Source: Bacteroidota bacterium
GTDB taxonomy: Bacteria > Bacteroidota > Bacteroidia > B-17B0 > Aurantibacillaceae
NCBI GenBank assembly: GCA_020162035.1
Contig: JAIUNM010000017.1
Span: forward strand, 22,852-86,851
Length of the DNA: 64,000 nucleotides
Reading direction: 5' to 3'
Numbering within the stretch: position 1 is the stretch's first letter; each line of letters starts with the position of its first letter. The position numbers were made by a program, and so were the translations under genes. The notes below the pieces were generated by a model. That model had not been told where the DNA came from. It made no database searches and saw nothing but the letters and a program-made list of their open reading frames with translations. Shown here piece by piece: positions 8,442 through 17,016 of this stretch.

Positions 8442-10634
8442 TTATTCTAAAATCAACTTTTTAATTAATGTTTGATTATCTGTAGTTATAATTTTTACAA
8501 AATATATGCCTTTACTTAAATTAGTTAATTCAATTTTTTGTTCGTTTTTTAATTTATCTTGTTTAAAAACAATTCTTCCGTCAGTAGATGTTACACTAAC
8601 ATCAAATTCATTATTTTCTTTACTTTTAATCATAACCTCTCCATTTGTTGGGTTTGGATAAATATCAATAGTAAGTTCAACTTTATGTGTTTCAAAACCT
8701 GTAGTTATATTTACAGCAATAGTATATTCTTTTATTGCACAAGCGTTTGAAACAGTAACTGTTGCAACATAAGCTGTGCTTAGCGTATAAGTATATGCAG
8801 GGTTTTGTAAATTACTTGTGCCTCCATCTCCAAAATTCCATAAATATGAAGTGCCAGAAGTTGTAGAACAAGAAAAATTAACCACACTATTTGTTGATGA
8901 GTTTGCTGCGCTTACCGAACCATAAATGTTTAAATTGTTAGTATTTAATAAAGTATCCATTAACCCTTCGCTTAAATTATAATAAGTACCACTTGGTGTG
9001 TTTTCTAAAACAACTGCACGTACCATATACTTATAAATTCCAGGGTACATTAAACAAGTATTTGTATAAGAAGTTGAATTAATAATTGAAGGGTTAATTT
9101 TCACATAAGTAGAATTGGTGTCATTTTTCATATAAATATTATATCCTAAAACATTGGTTTGTGTGCTTGCTGTCCAATTAATTACACCATCGTTACCAAT
9201 TTTAGTTGCAACAACATTAGAAACTGGCGCAACAACATCGTTTCTTAAAGTTGGATCGCCCATAAGAGAAATTCCAACAAAATTTTGAGCATAACTATAA
9301 AAATACATTGATGTGTTATTTTGAGTAATTTTTGTACTGTAACCAATATTCTCTCCTAAACCCATGTGATGCGCAACCCAATGTGGCCTCCCCGACCAAA
9401 AATTTGTAAGTGTAGAACCTTGACAGAGAGGTGCTCTTAAAAAATTATTAGCAATGTCCCAATCGCCAAAGTAACTCCCAAATAAAACAGTAAACACACC
9501 GCCTAAATTTGCAGTTGCAAAATTAGATGTGTTACCAATGCCACTTGCGCTAGTAAAACTGCCTCCGCCACAACCGTAACTCCACAAATAACTTGTGCCA
9601 TTTTGCATTGTAGTAAAATAATCGGCTGCGGTAACATTACTTGGGTGCACTAATGGTCCAAAATTTTTATATCCGCTTGATGCAAACGCTTCTCCGCTGA
9701 AATAACCAAAATTATCATCTACAACAGCTCTCTTAATTGGAGAAAAAACTTTTTTACGGTAATTATGATCTTTATCTAAATAATTTTTTAATAATTGAAA
9801 TGTAGAAAGTGTAAATGTTGTCATATTAGATAAATCAACTCGTCCAACTTGCAGCTCAACACCTGTAGCAACATTGTTTTGATCGAACTTACCATCTCCT
9901 GGTATGTTTTGAGTACGCGCAGGCAAACCTGTAACTACATTTACACTTGCATCTGTCCATACGCCATCAATATCCGCATAATAAGTATCTGCTGGCCATG
10001 CGCCTTGATGATCAGTATGTGCATCGGGACCAAAACTTCCACTATATGGCACAGGTATTTTACCAAATAAAAATAAAGCTTTAGTATTTGTTGGGTCTAA
10101 ATTATAGGTACTTACAATTTGTGATTTTACTGCTGTAACAGCAATTGAAGGGCTAATGTAACTTTTTAAAACCTCCCAACCATCGCCCTCTAAATCTTCT
10201 TCAAGTCTTTTTATTTCTGAGCTTAAAGAGGTACTATAAGTATCTTCAACTAATAAAATTAGTTTCCCTCTATTTTCAATTGCAGGAACTTGAATACCAG
10301 TATTAATATAACCATAAGCATTGTAAGTTAGTGTTGGAGCGGTTCTTACAATTCCATATTCATAATTTGCGCCAATTGTAACACTGTTATCAACAAATGA
10401 AGTTAATGTGCCTGATAAACCCGTTGCAACTGTTGACCAAGTTGTGCTTGATTTTATTTTTTTTGAAATGCCATAAGAAGTAGCACCTGCCATGCCAACC
10501 CAATTTAAAGTAACGGTTGGTGGCGAAGTTTGAACATCAGCCCATAATTCTACCGCTGCTTGTTTAGCTGTTTGTGCAGTTGTGGTTACAAAAAATATTA
10601 AGCAATTAAATAAAACTAAAAGTTGTTTATTCAT
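8442..10634 (-). CDS. T9SS-exported multidomain protein with C25 (gingipain)-like domain, catalytic residues apparently absent
   Basis: 730 residues. A signal peptide (1-21, ending TTTAQT) is followed by a fibronectin III-like domain (about 35-115), a large domain (about 123-465), a second FN3-like domain (468-550), a PKD domain (570-643, WNFGDGGTS) and a C-terminal type IX sorting tail (655-730, IDIYPNPTNGEV ... GIYFVKI ... KKLILE). The large domain resembles the gingipain C25 fold: a Rossmann-like start (LILLVEDTYS), a GKIPVPYSG region, and an end of GISLMGDPTL. Where C25 has its His-Gly motif I read YGCGGGS (353-359), and where it has the nucleophile Cys I read LFGSYFGDWD (384-393). It may therefore bind rather than cleave. 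Secretion to the cell surface is well supported; the function is not. Confidence 0.75.
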   Translation of the reverse strand: MNKQLLVLFNCLIFFVTTTAQTAKQAAVELWADVQTSPPTVTLNWVGMAGATSYGISKKIKSSTTWSTVATGLSGTLTSFVDNSVTIGANYEYGIVRTAPTLTYNAYGYINTGIQVPAIENRGKLILLVEDTYSTSLSSEIKRLEEDLEGDGWEVLKSYISPSIAVTAVKSQIVSTYNLDPTNTKALFLFGKIPVPYSGSFGPDAHTDHQGAWPADTYYADIDGVWTDASVNVVTGLPARTQNIPGDGKFDQNNVATGVELQVGRVDLSNMTTFTLSTFQLLKNYLDKDHNYRKKVFSPIKRAVVDDNFGYFSGEAFASSGYKNFGPLVHPSNVTAADYFTTMQNGTSYLWSYGCGGGSFTSASGIGNTSNFATANLGGVFTVLFGSYFGDWDIANNFLRAPLCQGSTLTNFWSGRPHWVAHHMGLGENIGYSTKITQNNTSMYFYSYAQNFVGISLMGDPTLRNDVVAPVSNVVATKIGNDGVINWTASTQTNVLGYNIYMKNDTNSTYVKINPSIINSTSYTNTCLMYPGIYKYMVRAVVLENTPSGTYYNLSEGLMDTLLNTNNLNIYGSVSAANSSTNSVVNFSCSTTSGTSYLWNFGDGGTSNLQNPAYTYTLSTAYVATVTVSNACAIKEYTIAVNITTGFETHKVELTIDIYPNPTNGEVMIKSKENNEFDVSVTSTDGRIVFKQDKLKNEQKIELTNLSKGIYFVKIITTDNQTLIKKLILE

Positions 10635-10687
10635 AGATGTAAATTGTTATTCTGTTACATCTAAGATAAAAAATAATATGATATCTT

Positions 10688-11413
10688 TTATTTTATTTCA
10701 TACTTTACCATAAAACTACTAACAACTTTAATTTTTTTAATTGAAATATCATGCTTGTTGCTTTCTGCATCAGAAGTGTAAGCGTTATAGCTTTGCACAG
10801 TATTTGCCATACTTCTTCCTCTATAATAATTATATGGTGTGTTATGGGTTGAGTTCTCTGTTTCAATTATTTGTATAGGATTACCAATTTGTTTACCAAC
10901 TGCAACAAGTAAATATTCTGCTTTATCTTTTGCCGCTTTAATAGCTTTAATGCGATTTTCTTTTTGGAAATCTAATATTTTGGTATGATTTAATTTTGAA
11001 ATGAATGCATCGTGAGCATTTATTAAATCCAATTTTTCATATACTTTATTTAAAATATCTACATTATTTAATTTTAATGAATAAGATTTAGAAATAATTA
11101 CGTCTTTCCCAATAGATTTTACTTTTCTAAAATCAGAATTTGCAGTATTAAGCGTTAAATTATTAAGATCGATGTTTAATTCTTTTAAACTACTTTTTAA
11201 AGATTCTTCTTGTTTATCTATATTTAATTTTTCTTTATTTTCTGCACGTTCTTGTAGTGTAATAGTTACATAAATTTCATCTGGTGTAACTTCGGTTTCG
11301 CTTGTGCCTGTAATTTCTATAAAAGGTCTATCAATTAAACTAGGTACGTTTAACGATTGTGAGTTTACGTTAATAAAAGTAAACAACACTAAAAGAGTTA
11401 TTAATTTTTTCAT
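10688..11413 (-). CDS. SIMPL (DUF541) domain periplasmic protein
   Basis: 241 residues with a clear signal peptide (MKKLITLLVLFTFINVNSQS). The SIMPL/DUF541 pattern starts at IEITGTSETEVTPDEIYVTITLQE and continues with a coiled region and repeated Lys-rich strands (KAIKAAKDKAEYLLVAVGKQIG). Family members such as E. coli YggE and Brucella BP26 are periplasmic and form ring-like oligomers linked to stress tolerance; a precise activity is not known. The gene lies between ftsH and the T9SS gene on the same strand, with 53 nt to the latter. Confidence 0.82.
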   Translation of the reverse strand: MKKLITLLVLFTFINVNSQSLNVPSLIDRPFIEITGTSETEVTPDEIYVTITLQERAENKEKLNIDKQEESLKSSLKELNIDLNNLTLNTANSDFRKVKSIGKDVIISKSYSLKLNNVDILNKVYEKLDLINAHDAFISKLNHTKILDFQKENRIKAIKAAKDKAEYLLVAVGKQIGNPIQIIETENSTHNTPYNYYRGRSMANTVQSYNAYTSDAESNKHDISIKKIKVVSSFMVKYEIK

Positions 11414-11444
11414 TTTATAAGGGTTATTTATTTACAACACTTAA

Positions 11445-13535
11445 TTAAACCAATCCTAAATCTGGCAACTGTTCAGTATTAATTTTCGGTTCAACTTTTG
11501 GTTCTTCTTTTTCAAAAGGGCGTTTACCAAAAATTTCTTCTAAATCTTCTTTAAAAATAACTTCTTTTTCTAAAAGCTTTTCGGCTAATTGAGTTAGTTT
11601 ATCTTTATTGGTAATTAAAATTTGTTTGGTTTTAGCATAAGCAATATCTACCATTTTTTTAACTTCGGCATCTATTGTTTTTGCAGTGTCTTCGCTATAG
11701 GGTTTACTAAAGCTATATTCGCTTTGTCCTGAACTATCGTAGTAACTTATGTTTCCTATTTTATCGTTTAAACCGTAGTAAACAATACTTGCATAAGCTT
11801 GGCGTGTAATTTTTTCTAAATCGCTTAATGCACCTGTACTTACTTTTCCAAAAACAATTTCTTCTGCTGCTCTACCACCAAGTGCTGCACACATTTCATC
11901 CATTATTTGATCGGTAGTAGTTATTTGTCTTTCTTCTGGTAAATACCAAGCTGCCCCTAAGCTTCTTCCGCGAGGCACAATGGTAACTTTAACTAATGGG
12001 CTTGCATGTTCTAACATCCAACTTACGGTTGCGTGTCCAGCTTCATGAAAAGCAATTACTCTTTTTTCGAGTGGTGTAATAATTTTATTTTTCTTTTCTA
12101 AACCAGCAATTATTCTATCAACAGCATCTAAAAAATCTTGTTTAGTAACAGTTTTTTTGTTTGCGCGTGCAGCAATTAAAGCGGCTTCATTACAAATGTT
12201 TGCAATATCTGCTCCGCTAAAACCAGGAGTTTGTTTTGCTAAAAATTCAATTTCAACAGATTCATCTATTTTAATTTTCTTTAAATGAACATTAAATATT
12301 TCTTTACGCTCATTTAAATCAGGCATATCAACATAAATTTGGCGGTCAAAACGACCAGCGCGCATTAACGCTCTATCTAAAATATCTGCACGGTTTGTTG
12401 CTGCTAAAATAATTACTCCACTATTAGTTCCAAAACCATCCATTTCGGTTAGCAATTGGTTAAGTGTATTTTCTCTTTCATCGTTACCACCAGTTGCAGC
12501 ATTTTTTCCGCGCGCTCTTCCAATTGCATCAATTTCATCAATAAAAATAATACATGGCGATTTTTCTTTGGCTTGCCTAAATAAATCTCTTACTCTGCTT
12601 GCACCTACTCCAACAAACATTTCAACAAAATCACTTCCGCTTAATGAAAAGAAAGGAACTTTGGCTTCGCCCGCAACAGCTTTTGCTAATAAGGTTTTAC
12701 CTGTACCTGGGGGGCCAACTAATAATGCGCCTTTAGGAATTTTGGCTCCCAAATCAGTATATTTTTTGGGATTTTTTAAAAAATCAACAATTTCCATTAT
12801 TTCAATTTTAGCCCCATCTAAACCTGCAACATCGTTAAATGTTACATTTACATTTGTATTTTTATCAAATAAAGTTGCCCTACTTTTTCCAATATTAAAT
12901 ATTTGACCAGGGCCTCCACCACTGCTTCCGCCTCCCATTCGTCGCATCATTACAATCCAAAGCACTATCATAACAAGTACTGGTAATAACCATGGTAAAG
13001 TATCGGTCATCCAATTTGTTTCTTCAGAGTTGCGTGCAAATACTTGATTGTTTTTAGGAATTCCAGCATCGTTTTGAACTTTTTGCATTTCTTGTAAAAA
13101 GTTATCTATTGAAGGAACAGTTAGAGCAAAATGAGGTCCTTTGTAATTTTTATCTGTAAAAATAGTTTGTCCTTTTGCGTTTTTATACCTGTCTAATTTT
13201 AGAGCACTATCAGGGTTAACACTAATTCTAGCTATTGTTTTGTTTACAATAACAACATCTGTAACATCGCCTTTAGCAAGCATTTCGTTAAAAAATTTAC
13301 CTTGGCTAATTTCGATTACGCGTGGCGAAAAACTATTTTGACCATAAAAAATAATAAAAATTAGTACACCAACAATTGCTGCATAAATCCAGTAAAAATT
13401 ATTGCCATTATTTTTATTGCCACCAAAAGGGCTGTTGTTTTTCCCAAAACGTTCGCGCATTCTGTCGAACTGCTTTTTGCGTTCTTCTTCAGAGTTTTGG
13501 TTATTATTTGTTTGGTTATTTTGTTCGTTACTCAT
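11445..13535 (-). CDS. ftsH: ATP-dependent zinc metalloprotease FtsH
   Basis: This membrane-anchored AAA+ protease degrades misfolded membrane proteins and regulatory proteins. Two transmembrane helices (about 48-66 and 177-197) flank a periplasmic domain. The ATPase has Walker A GPPGTGKT (274-281), Walker B IIFIDEID with the Asp-Glu pair at 333-334, and the second region of homology [19 protein letters not shown]. The zinc site is HEAGH (497-501). The N terminus (1-45) is Asn/Gln/Lys-rich and low in complexity. The length of 696 fits Bacteroidota FtsH. The gene begins 5 nt after rsfS, so the two are probably cotranscribed. Confidence 0.97.
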   Translation of the reverse strand: MSNEQNNQTNNNQNSEEERKKQFDRMRERFGKNNSPFGGNKNNGNNFYWIYAAIVGVLIFIIFYGQNSFSPRVIEISQGKFFNEMLAKGDVTDVVIVNKTIARISVNPDSALKLDRYKNAKGQTIFTDKNYKGPHFALTVPSIDNFLQEMQKVQNDAGIPKNNQVFARNSEETNWMTDTLPWLLPVLVMIVLWIVMMRRMGGGSSGGGPGQIFNIGKSRATLFDKNTNVNVTFNDVAGLDGAKIEIMEIVDFLKNPKKYTDLGAKIPKGALLVGPPGTGKTLLAKAVAGEAKVPFFSLSGSDFVEMFVGVGASRVRDLFRQAKEKSPCIIFIDEIDAIGRARGKNAATGGNDERENTLNQLLTEMDGFGTNSGVIILAATNRADILDRALMRAGRFDRQIYVDMPDLNERKEIFNVHLKKIKIDESVEIEFLAKQTPGFSGADIANICNEAALIAARANKKTVTKQDFLDAVDRIIAGLEKKNKIITPLEKRVIAFHEAGHATVSWMLEHASPLVKVTIVPRGRSLGAAWYLPEERQITTTDQIMDEMCAALGGRAAEEIVFGKVSTGALSDLEKITRQAYASIVYYGLNDKIGNISYYDSSGQSEYSFSKPYSEDTAKTIDAEVKKMVDIAYAKTKQILITNKDKLTQLAEKLLEKEVIFKEDLEEIFGKRPFEKEEPKVEPKINTEQLPDLGLV

Positions 13536-13540
13536 AATAA

Positions 13541-14116
13541 TTAATCTTCAATAATTTTAAATTCTGCATCGCCCCACAATGCTTCTATGTTATAATAATC
13601 ACGCATTTCTTTTAAAAACACATGTACTACAATGTTTATGTAATCTAATAAAATCCATTCTCCGTTTTGATGGCCTTCTGCATGGTAAGGTTTTTCATTT
13701 GCTAATTTAATAACCGTATCTTCTACACTATCAGCAATTGAATTTACGTGTGTTTTGCTATCTGCATCACATATCACAAAATAATCGCACACTTTATTTT
13801 CAATTTCATTTAAATTTAAAACAGTTATATTTTTTGCTTTTTTCTCCTTCATTCCTTCAATAATACTTTCGAGCAAGCCTGTAATTTGCGCTTTAGTTGC
13901 ATTTTTTTTAGGACGTTTTGTAGTTGATTTTGGATTACCTTTTTTTTCTGAATTAGCAATTAAGTTTGCTGCTCTAATAGTCCTTTCTTTTTCGGTAATT
14001 TCTTTTTTAGGAGATGCTTTTTTTACAATTGATTTTTTTGCTGCTTTTTTAACAGGTTTTTTTGCAATTGCTTTTTTTATTTTTTGAACAGGTTTTTTAC
14101 CCGGAGTTTTTGCCAT
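13541..14116 (-). CDS. rsfS: Ribosomal silencing factor RsfS with a basic N-terminal extension
   Basis: RsfS binds ribosomal protein L14 (uL14) and blocks subunit joining when nutrients are short. The conserved domain covers about 75-191: ITGLLESIIEGMKEKK, then NKVCDYFVICDADSKTHVNSIAD, GEWILLDYINIVVHVF and RDYYNIEALWGDA, all typical. The first 75 residues are unusual: a Lys/Ala/Pro-rich histone-H1-like tail (KKAIAKKPVKKAAKKS). Bacterial RsfS is usually 105-130 residues. The ATG at 14114-14116 has a TAAATTTG promoter element at a fitting distance, which supports the long form. It is followed 5 nt later by ftsH. Confidence 0.92.
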   Translation of the reverse strand: MAKTPGKKPVQKIKKAIAKKPVKKAAKKSIVKKASPKKEITEKERTIRAANLIANSEKKGNPKSTTKRPKKNATKAQITGLLESIIEGMKEKKAKNITVLNLNEIENKVCDYFVICDADSKTHVNSIADSVEDTVIKLANEKPYHAEGHQNGEWILLDYINIVVHVFLKEMRDYYNIEALWGDAEFKIIED

Positions 14117-14161
14117 TTTTTATGCAGATTTTGTTTTTTTTATTATGTTTACAGTAAACAA

Positions 14162-14169
14162 CAAATTTA
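14162..14169 (-). promoter_or_regulatory. Candidate -7 promoter element for rsfS-ftsH
   Basis: The minus strand reads TAAATTTG, a full match to TAnnTTTG, ending 45 nt upstream of the rsfS ATG. The -33 region would fall in the first codons of the divergent birA gene and shows no clear TTG. Confidence 0.5.
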
Positions 14170-14183
14170 ATCTTTTTGCTTAA

Positions 14184-14939
14184 ATGGAAACACTTTTTAT
14201 TGGTTCAAATTGTATATTTTTAACTGAAATAGATAGTACCAATTCTTATGCCATTGAGCTGTTAAAGAACGTTAATATAATTGACGGAACGATTATACAC
14301 ACCCACCATCAAACAAAAGGCCGAGGACAAAGAGGCAACGCTTGGGTAACCGAAAAGGCTAGTAACCTTACATTAAGTGTGGTTTTAAACACACATAATA
14401 TACAAGCTAATAAACAATTTTATTTATCTAAATGCGCGGCACTTGCTTGTTATGACTTAATGGCACACTATTTAAACAAAAGCCAATATGACATTAAAAT
14501 TAAATGGCCAAATGACATTTTGGTTAACAAAAAAAAAATAGGGGGTATATTAATTGAGAATATTTATAAAGGCGAAAACCTAAAAAACAGTGTTATTGGC
14601 GTGGGAATAAATCTTAACCAAAAACATTTTGAAAATGTTAACAACGCAACTTCATTAGCACAATTGGGTTATGAAATTAATTTGAATTTAGCATTAGAAC
14701 AATTTTGTAAATATTTTGAAAAATACATTTTATTATTAAGGCAAAATAAATTAAACGTAATAAATGAATTATATTTTAATAACTTATATGGCTATAAAGC
14801 ATTACATTCTTTTAAAATAAACAATGTAATTAAACAACTAAAAATAGATACTGTTTACGAAAATGGTAAAATAGCTTTGTTAGACGAAAATGGACTTTTG
14901 TTTGTATTTGAGAATAAAGAAATTCAATTTGTGTTTTAA
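14184..14939 (+). CDS. birA: Biotin--[acetyl-CoA-carboxylase] ligase (class I BirA, no repressor domain)
   Basis: The enzyme activates biotin to biotinyl-AMP and attaches it to the carrier lysine of biotin carboxylases. The biotin/AMP loop is GRGQRG (46-51), inside HHQTKGRGQRGNAW. KIKWPNDILVNKKKIGGILIE is the second substrate-binding block, followed by VIGVGINLNQ. There is no N-terminal helix-turn-helix, so this is the monofunctional class I type and should not regulate transcription. The 251-residue length fits. It is divergent from rsfS with 67 nt between the starts. Confidence 0.93.
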   Translation: METLFIGSNCIFLTEIDSTNSYAIELLKNVNIIDGTIIHTHHQTKGRGQRGNAWVTEKASNLTLSVVLNTHNIQANKQFYLSKCAALACYDLMAHYLNKSQYDIKIKWPNDILVNKKKIGGILIENIYKGENLKNSVIGVGINLNQKHFENVNNATSLAQLGYEINLNLALEQFCKYFEKYILLLRQNKLNVINELYFNNLYGYKALHSFKINNVIKQLKIDTVYENGKIALLDENGLLFVFENKEIQFVF

Positions 14940-14959
14940 AAATTATTAACTTTAATGTT

Positions 14960-15619
14960 ATGGATAGATTAAAATACATATTAATTTTTGGTGTAATTTT
15001 TACGTTTAAAATAGGTGCTCAATCTTTTGAAAAAAATTCGTTAGTTATACATTCAAATTTTGGATTAGAAATTTACAACACAACTTACAACTATAAAACT
15101 AAAAACACTAATTACGCTGCAAGCGCAACAGAAACTGACAGGGCTGCAAGTAAAAATATTAATGTAGGGGCTGAATATGGTTTACATAAACTGTTTGGGG
15201 TTGGTATAAATTTTAAAAACAATAATTTTTTTACTTCAAAAGATACAGCAACTAATATAACACCAACTGCAAATTCGTTTGATATTTCTGCAGTTGCAAG
15301 TTTACATGCAATTACAGCAAAAAAATTTGATCTATTAATTGGTGGCGAATTTGGATACTCTAAACTAACATACAAAGCCAACGACCCAACAAACTTAATT
15401 TTAAAAGGTGATGGAACATACAGTTCAATTTTTTTAAGCCCAAGAATATATTTTGGAGATTTTGGTATTAATTTTAAATTTTATGCACCGTTTGTAAATT
15501 ACACTAAAATGAAAACGAATAACGAAGATTATAATTATTACGTAATTTCTAAATGGAAAGGTAGTCCTGGTTTTGGCTTTAGTTTTGGGATACAATATAA
15601 AATAGATTTGGGCAAGTAA
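14960..15619 (+). CDS. Small outer-membrane beta-barrel-like protein
   Basis: 219 residues with a signal peptide (about 1-20, ending KIGAQS). The rest is made of alternating strands with aromatic girdles, such as NVGAEYGLHKLFGVGINFKNN, FDLLIGGEFGYSKLTYK and GFGFSFGIQYKIDLGK, ending in an aromatic-rich strand. This is the usual look of an eight-stranded outer-membrane barrel of the porin/OmpW-like type in Bacteroidota. No substrate or family can be named. It lies 20 nt downstream of birA, but functional linkage is doubtful. It converges on the CE4-like gene. Confidence 0.6.
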   Translation: MDRLKYILIFGVIFTFKIGAQSFEKNSLVIHSNFGLEIYNTTYNYKTKNTNYAASATETDRAASKNINVGAEYGLHKLFGVGINFKNNNFFTSKDTATNITPTANSFDISAVASLHAITAKKFDLLIGGEFGYSKLTYKANDPTNLILKGDGTYSSIFLSPRIYFGDFGINFKFYAPFVNYTKMKTNNEDYNYYVISKWKGSPGFGFSFGIQYKIDLGK

Positions 15620-15636
15620 AATTAATTATTGTTCTA

Positions 15637-16917
15637 TTATTCAGCTTTTGAGTAATGAATAATATTTTCATACAATTGTTTAGTAGAATCATTAAACGTA
15701 TCGTTATGAAAAATAATACAATTAAAGCCATTGTATTTTTTAATTTGATTAATTAATGGTTTATACAGCTCTTCAATGTTTTTATTTGCTGCTTTTTGAA
15801 TTAAAGTTACTTCTGAAATACAATAAGGATAAACTATTAGATCTGTAATTTTTTCTTCAATAATATTATACCAATTAAATGGCAAACAATAACTTGCTCT
15901 AAACCCATTACAATTTGTGTACCCCATGCTGTAATCTTCAATAATAGAAGCCTGTAAAAGTTGATTGTATGTTTTAGGAAAGCTTAAAATAGAAAAATGT
16001 TGTCTGCTTTTTCTAATGTTTTTATGTGTAATGTTTGACAATCTATTAATTTCAATTTTTAATTGTTGTAATTTATCTTTACTACCAAAAGATGGGTGAA
16101 CGCCAATCATTGAATAATCGGCTAAACGTTTAATTAGAGATTGAAATTTTGAATTGGTGGCAGAATGATTTTTATCGTTTATACCATAATCTCCAATTAA
16201 AATAAAATAAATGCAATTAATGTTATGTTTTTTATGCGTTTCAACTAAAAAATCGTATTCATCGTATGGGTCTCTTTTTGTGTTTAATAATACATTTAAT
16301 CTTTCTGAAATACTTTTTTTATATTTTAAATCTGAAATAAAACCTGCTAAAGTTCTAACAAATCCTTTGTGTTTATAATTATAAGCATTGTCAATATCAA
16401 TACTACTTAAAAATTGATATTTATTTTTATTAAAAACAATTTTAGAGTTAAAATTTTTGGTTAATATTTTTTTTAATTCTTCTAACCAAAAATTAATAAT
16501 TGGCATTTCAATAAAATCGTATTGATATGCTAATGCGTTTTTATAACTAAAACGTTGATACTTATCTATTTTATGTGGTAAATATTCTTCATACCGAGTT
16601 AGCAGCCAAAATGCTGCGCCAAATAAATCAAAAGGAATGGTTAGTTTAGAAGTTTGAAAAAAATATTTAAAGAACTGTTTGTTTTGTTGAACCTCAATTG
16701 GGTAATCTTTAATACCATAATCAAATAAAATAGTATGAGGTACGATTTGAATGTTAGCTGTTAAATCTATTTTTGAATAGTTAAGTTTTAGTCCATCATG
16801 TTTTTTAAATACTTCAGAACTTGTTGTAATTTCGAATGGAATACCAATACTTTTTAATAAAAAAGTAGTTAAAGCATAATTTAATCTGTTTGATTTTTTT
16901 TCGGTAAAAACAAGCAC
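15637..16917 (-). CDS. Polysaccharide deacetylase-like (CE4) protein
   Basis: 426 residues. The N-terminal part (about 1-165) carries the conserved strip AFWLLTRYEEYLP of the domain that precedes a divergent CE4 barrel in many Bacteroidota. The barrel begins at LSSIDIDNAYNY, an analogue of the metal-binding Asp-Asp motif, and continues through IGVHPSFGS (His) and KSRQHFSILSFPKTY (RxH). The family removes N- or O-acetyl groups from polysaccharides, usually with Zn. The start is GTG at 16915-16917. It follows glmS on the same strand after 99 nt, which fits work on amino-sugar polymers. The actual substrate is unknown. Confidence 0.72.
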   Translation of the reverse strand: MLVFTEKKSNRLNYALTTFLLKSIGIPFEITTSSEVFKKHDGLKLNYSKIDLTANIQIVPHTILFDYGIKDYPIEVQQNKQFFKYFFQTSKLTIPFDLFGAAFWLLTRYEEYLPHKIDKYQRFSYKNALAYQYDFIEMPIINFWLEELKKILTKNFNSKIVFNKNKYQFLSSIDIDNAYNYKHKGFVRTLAGFISDLKYKKSISERLNVLLNTKRDPYDEYDFLVETHKKHNINCIYFILIGDYGINDKNHSATNSKFQSLIKRLADYSMIGVHPSFGSKDKLQQLKIEINRLSNITHKNIRKSRQHFSILSFPKTYNQLLQASIIEDYSMGYTNCNGFRASYCLPFNWYNIIEEKITDLIVYPYCISEVTLIQKAANKNIEELYKPLINQIKKYNGFNCIIFHNDTFNDSTKQLYENIIHYSKAE

Positions 16918-17016
16918 AGTTAAATTTAGTGTGTAATAAGCATAAAAATAGTTTGAGTAAAATAAATTATTGCAATTAGAATGTTAACAACCTTAACTCT
17001 AATATTTCTTCTAAAT

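Noticed and set aside
10635..10687. Short inverted repeat between the SIMPL and T9SS genes as a terminator
   Set aside because: Only about six A/T pairs and no G/C core; too weak to call.
12568..12906. A 112-codon open frame antisense to ftsH
   Set aside because: It mirrors the conserved ATPase codons of ftsH and has no family match or start signal; it is a coding shadow.
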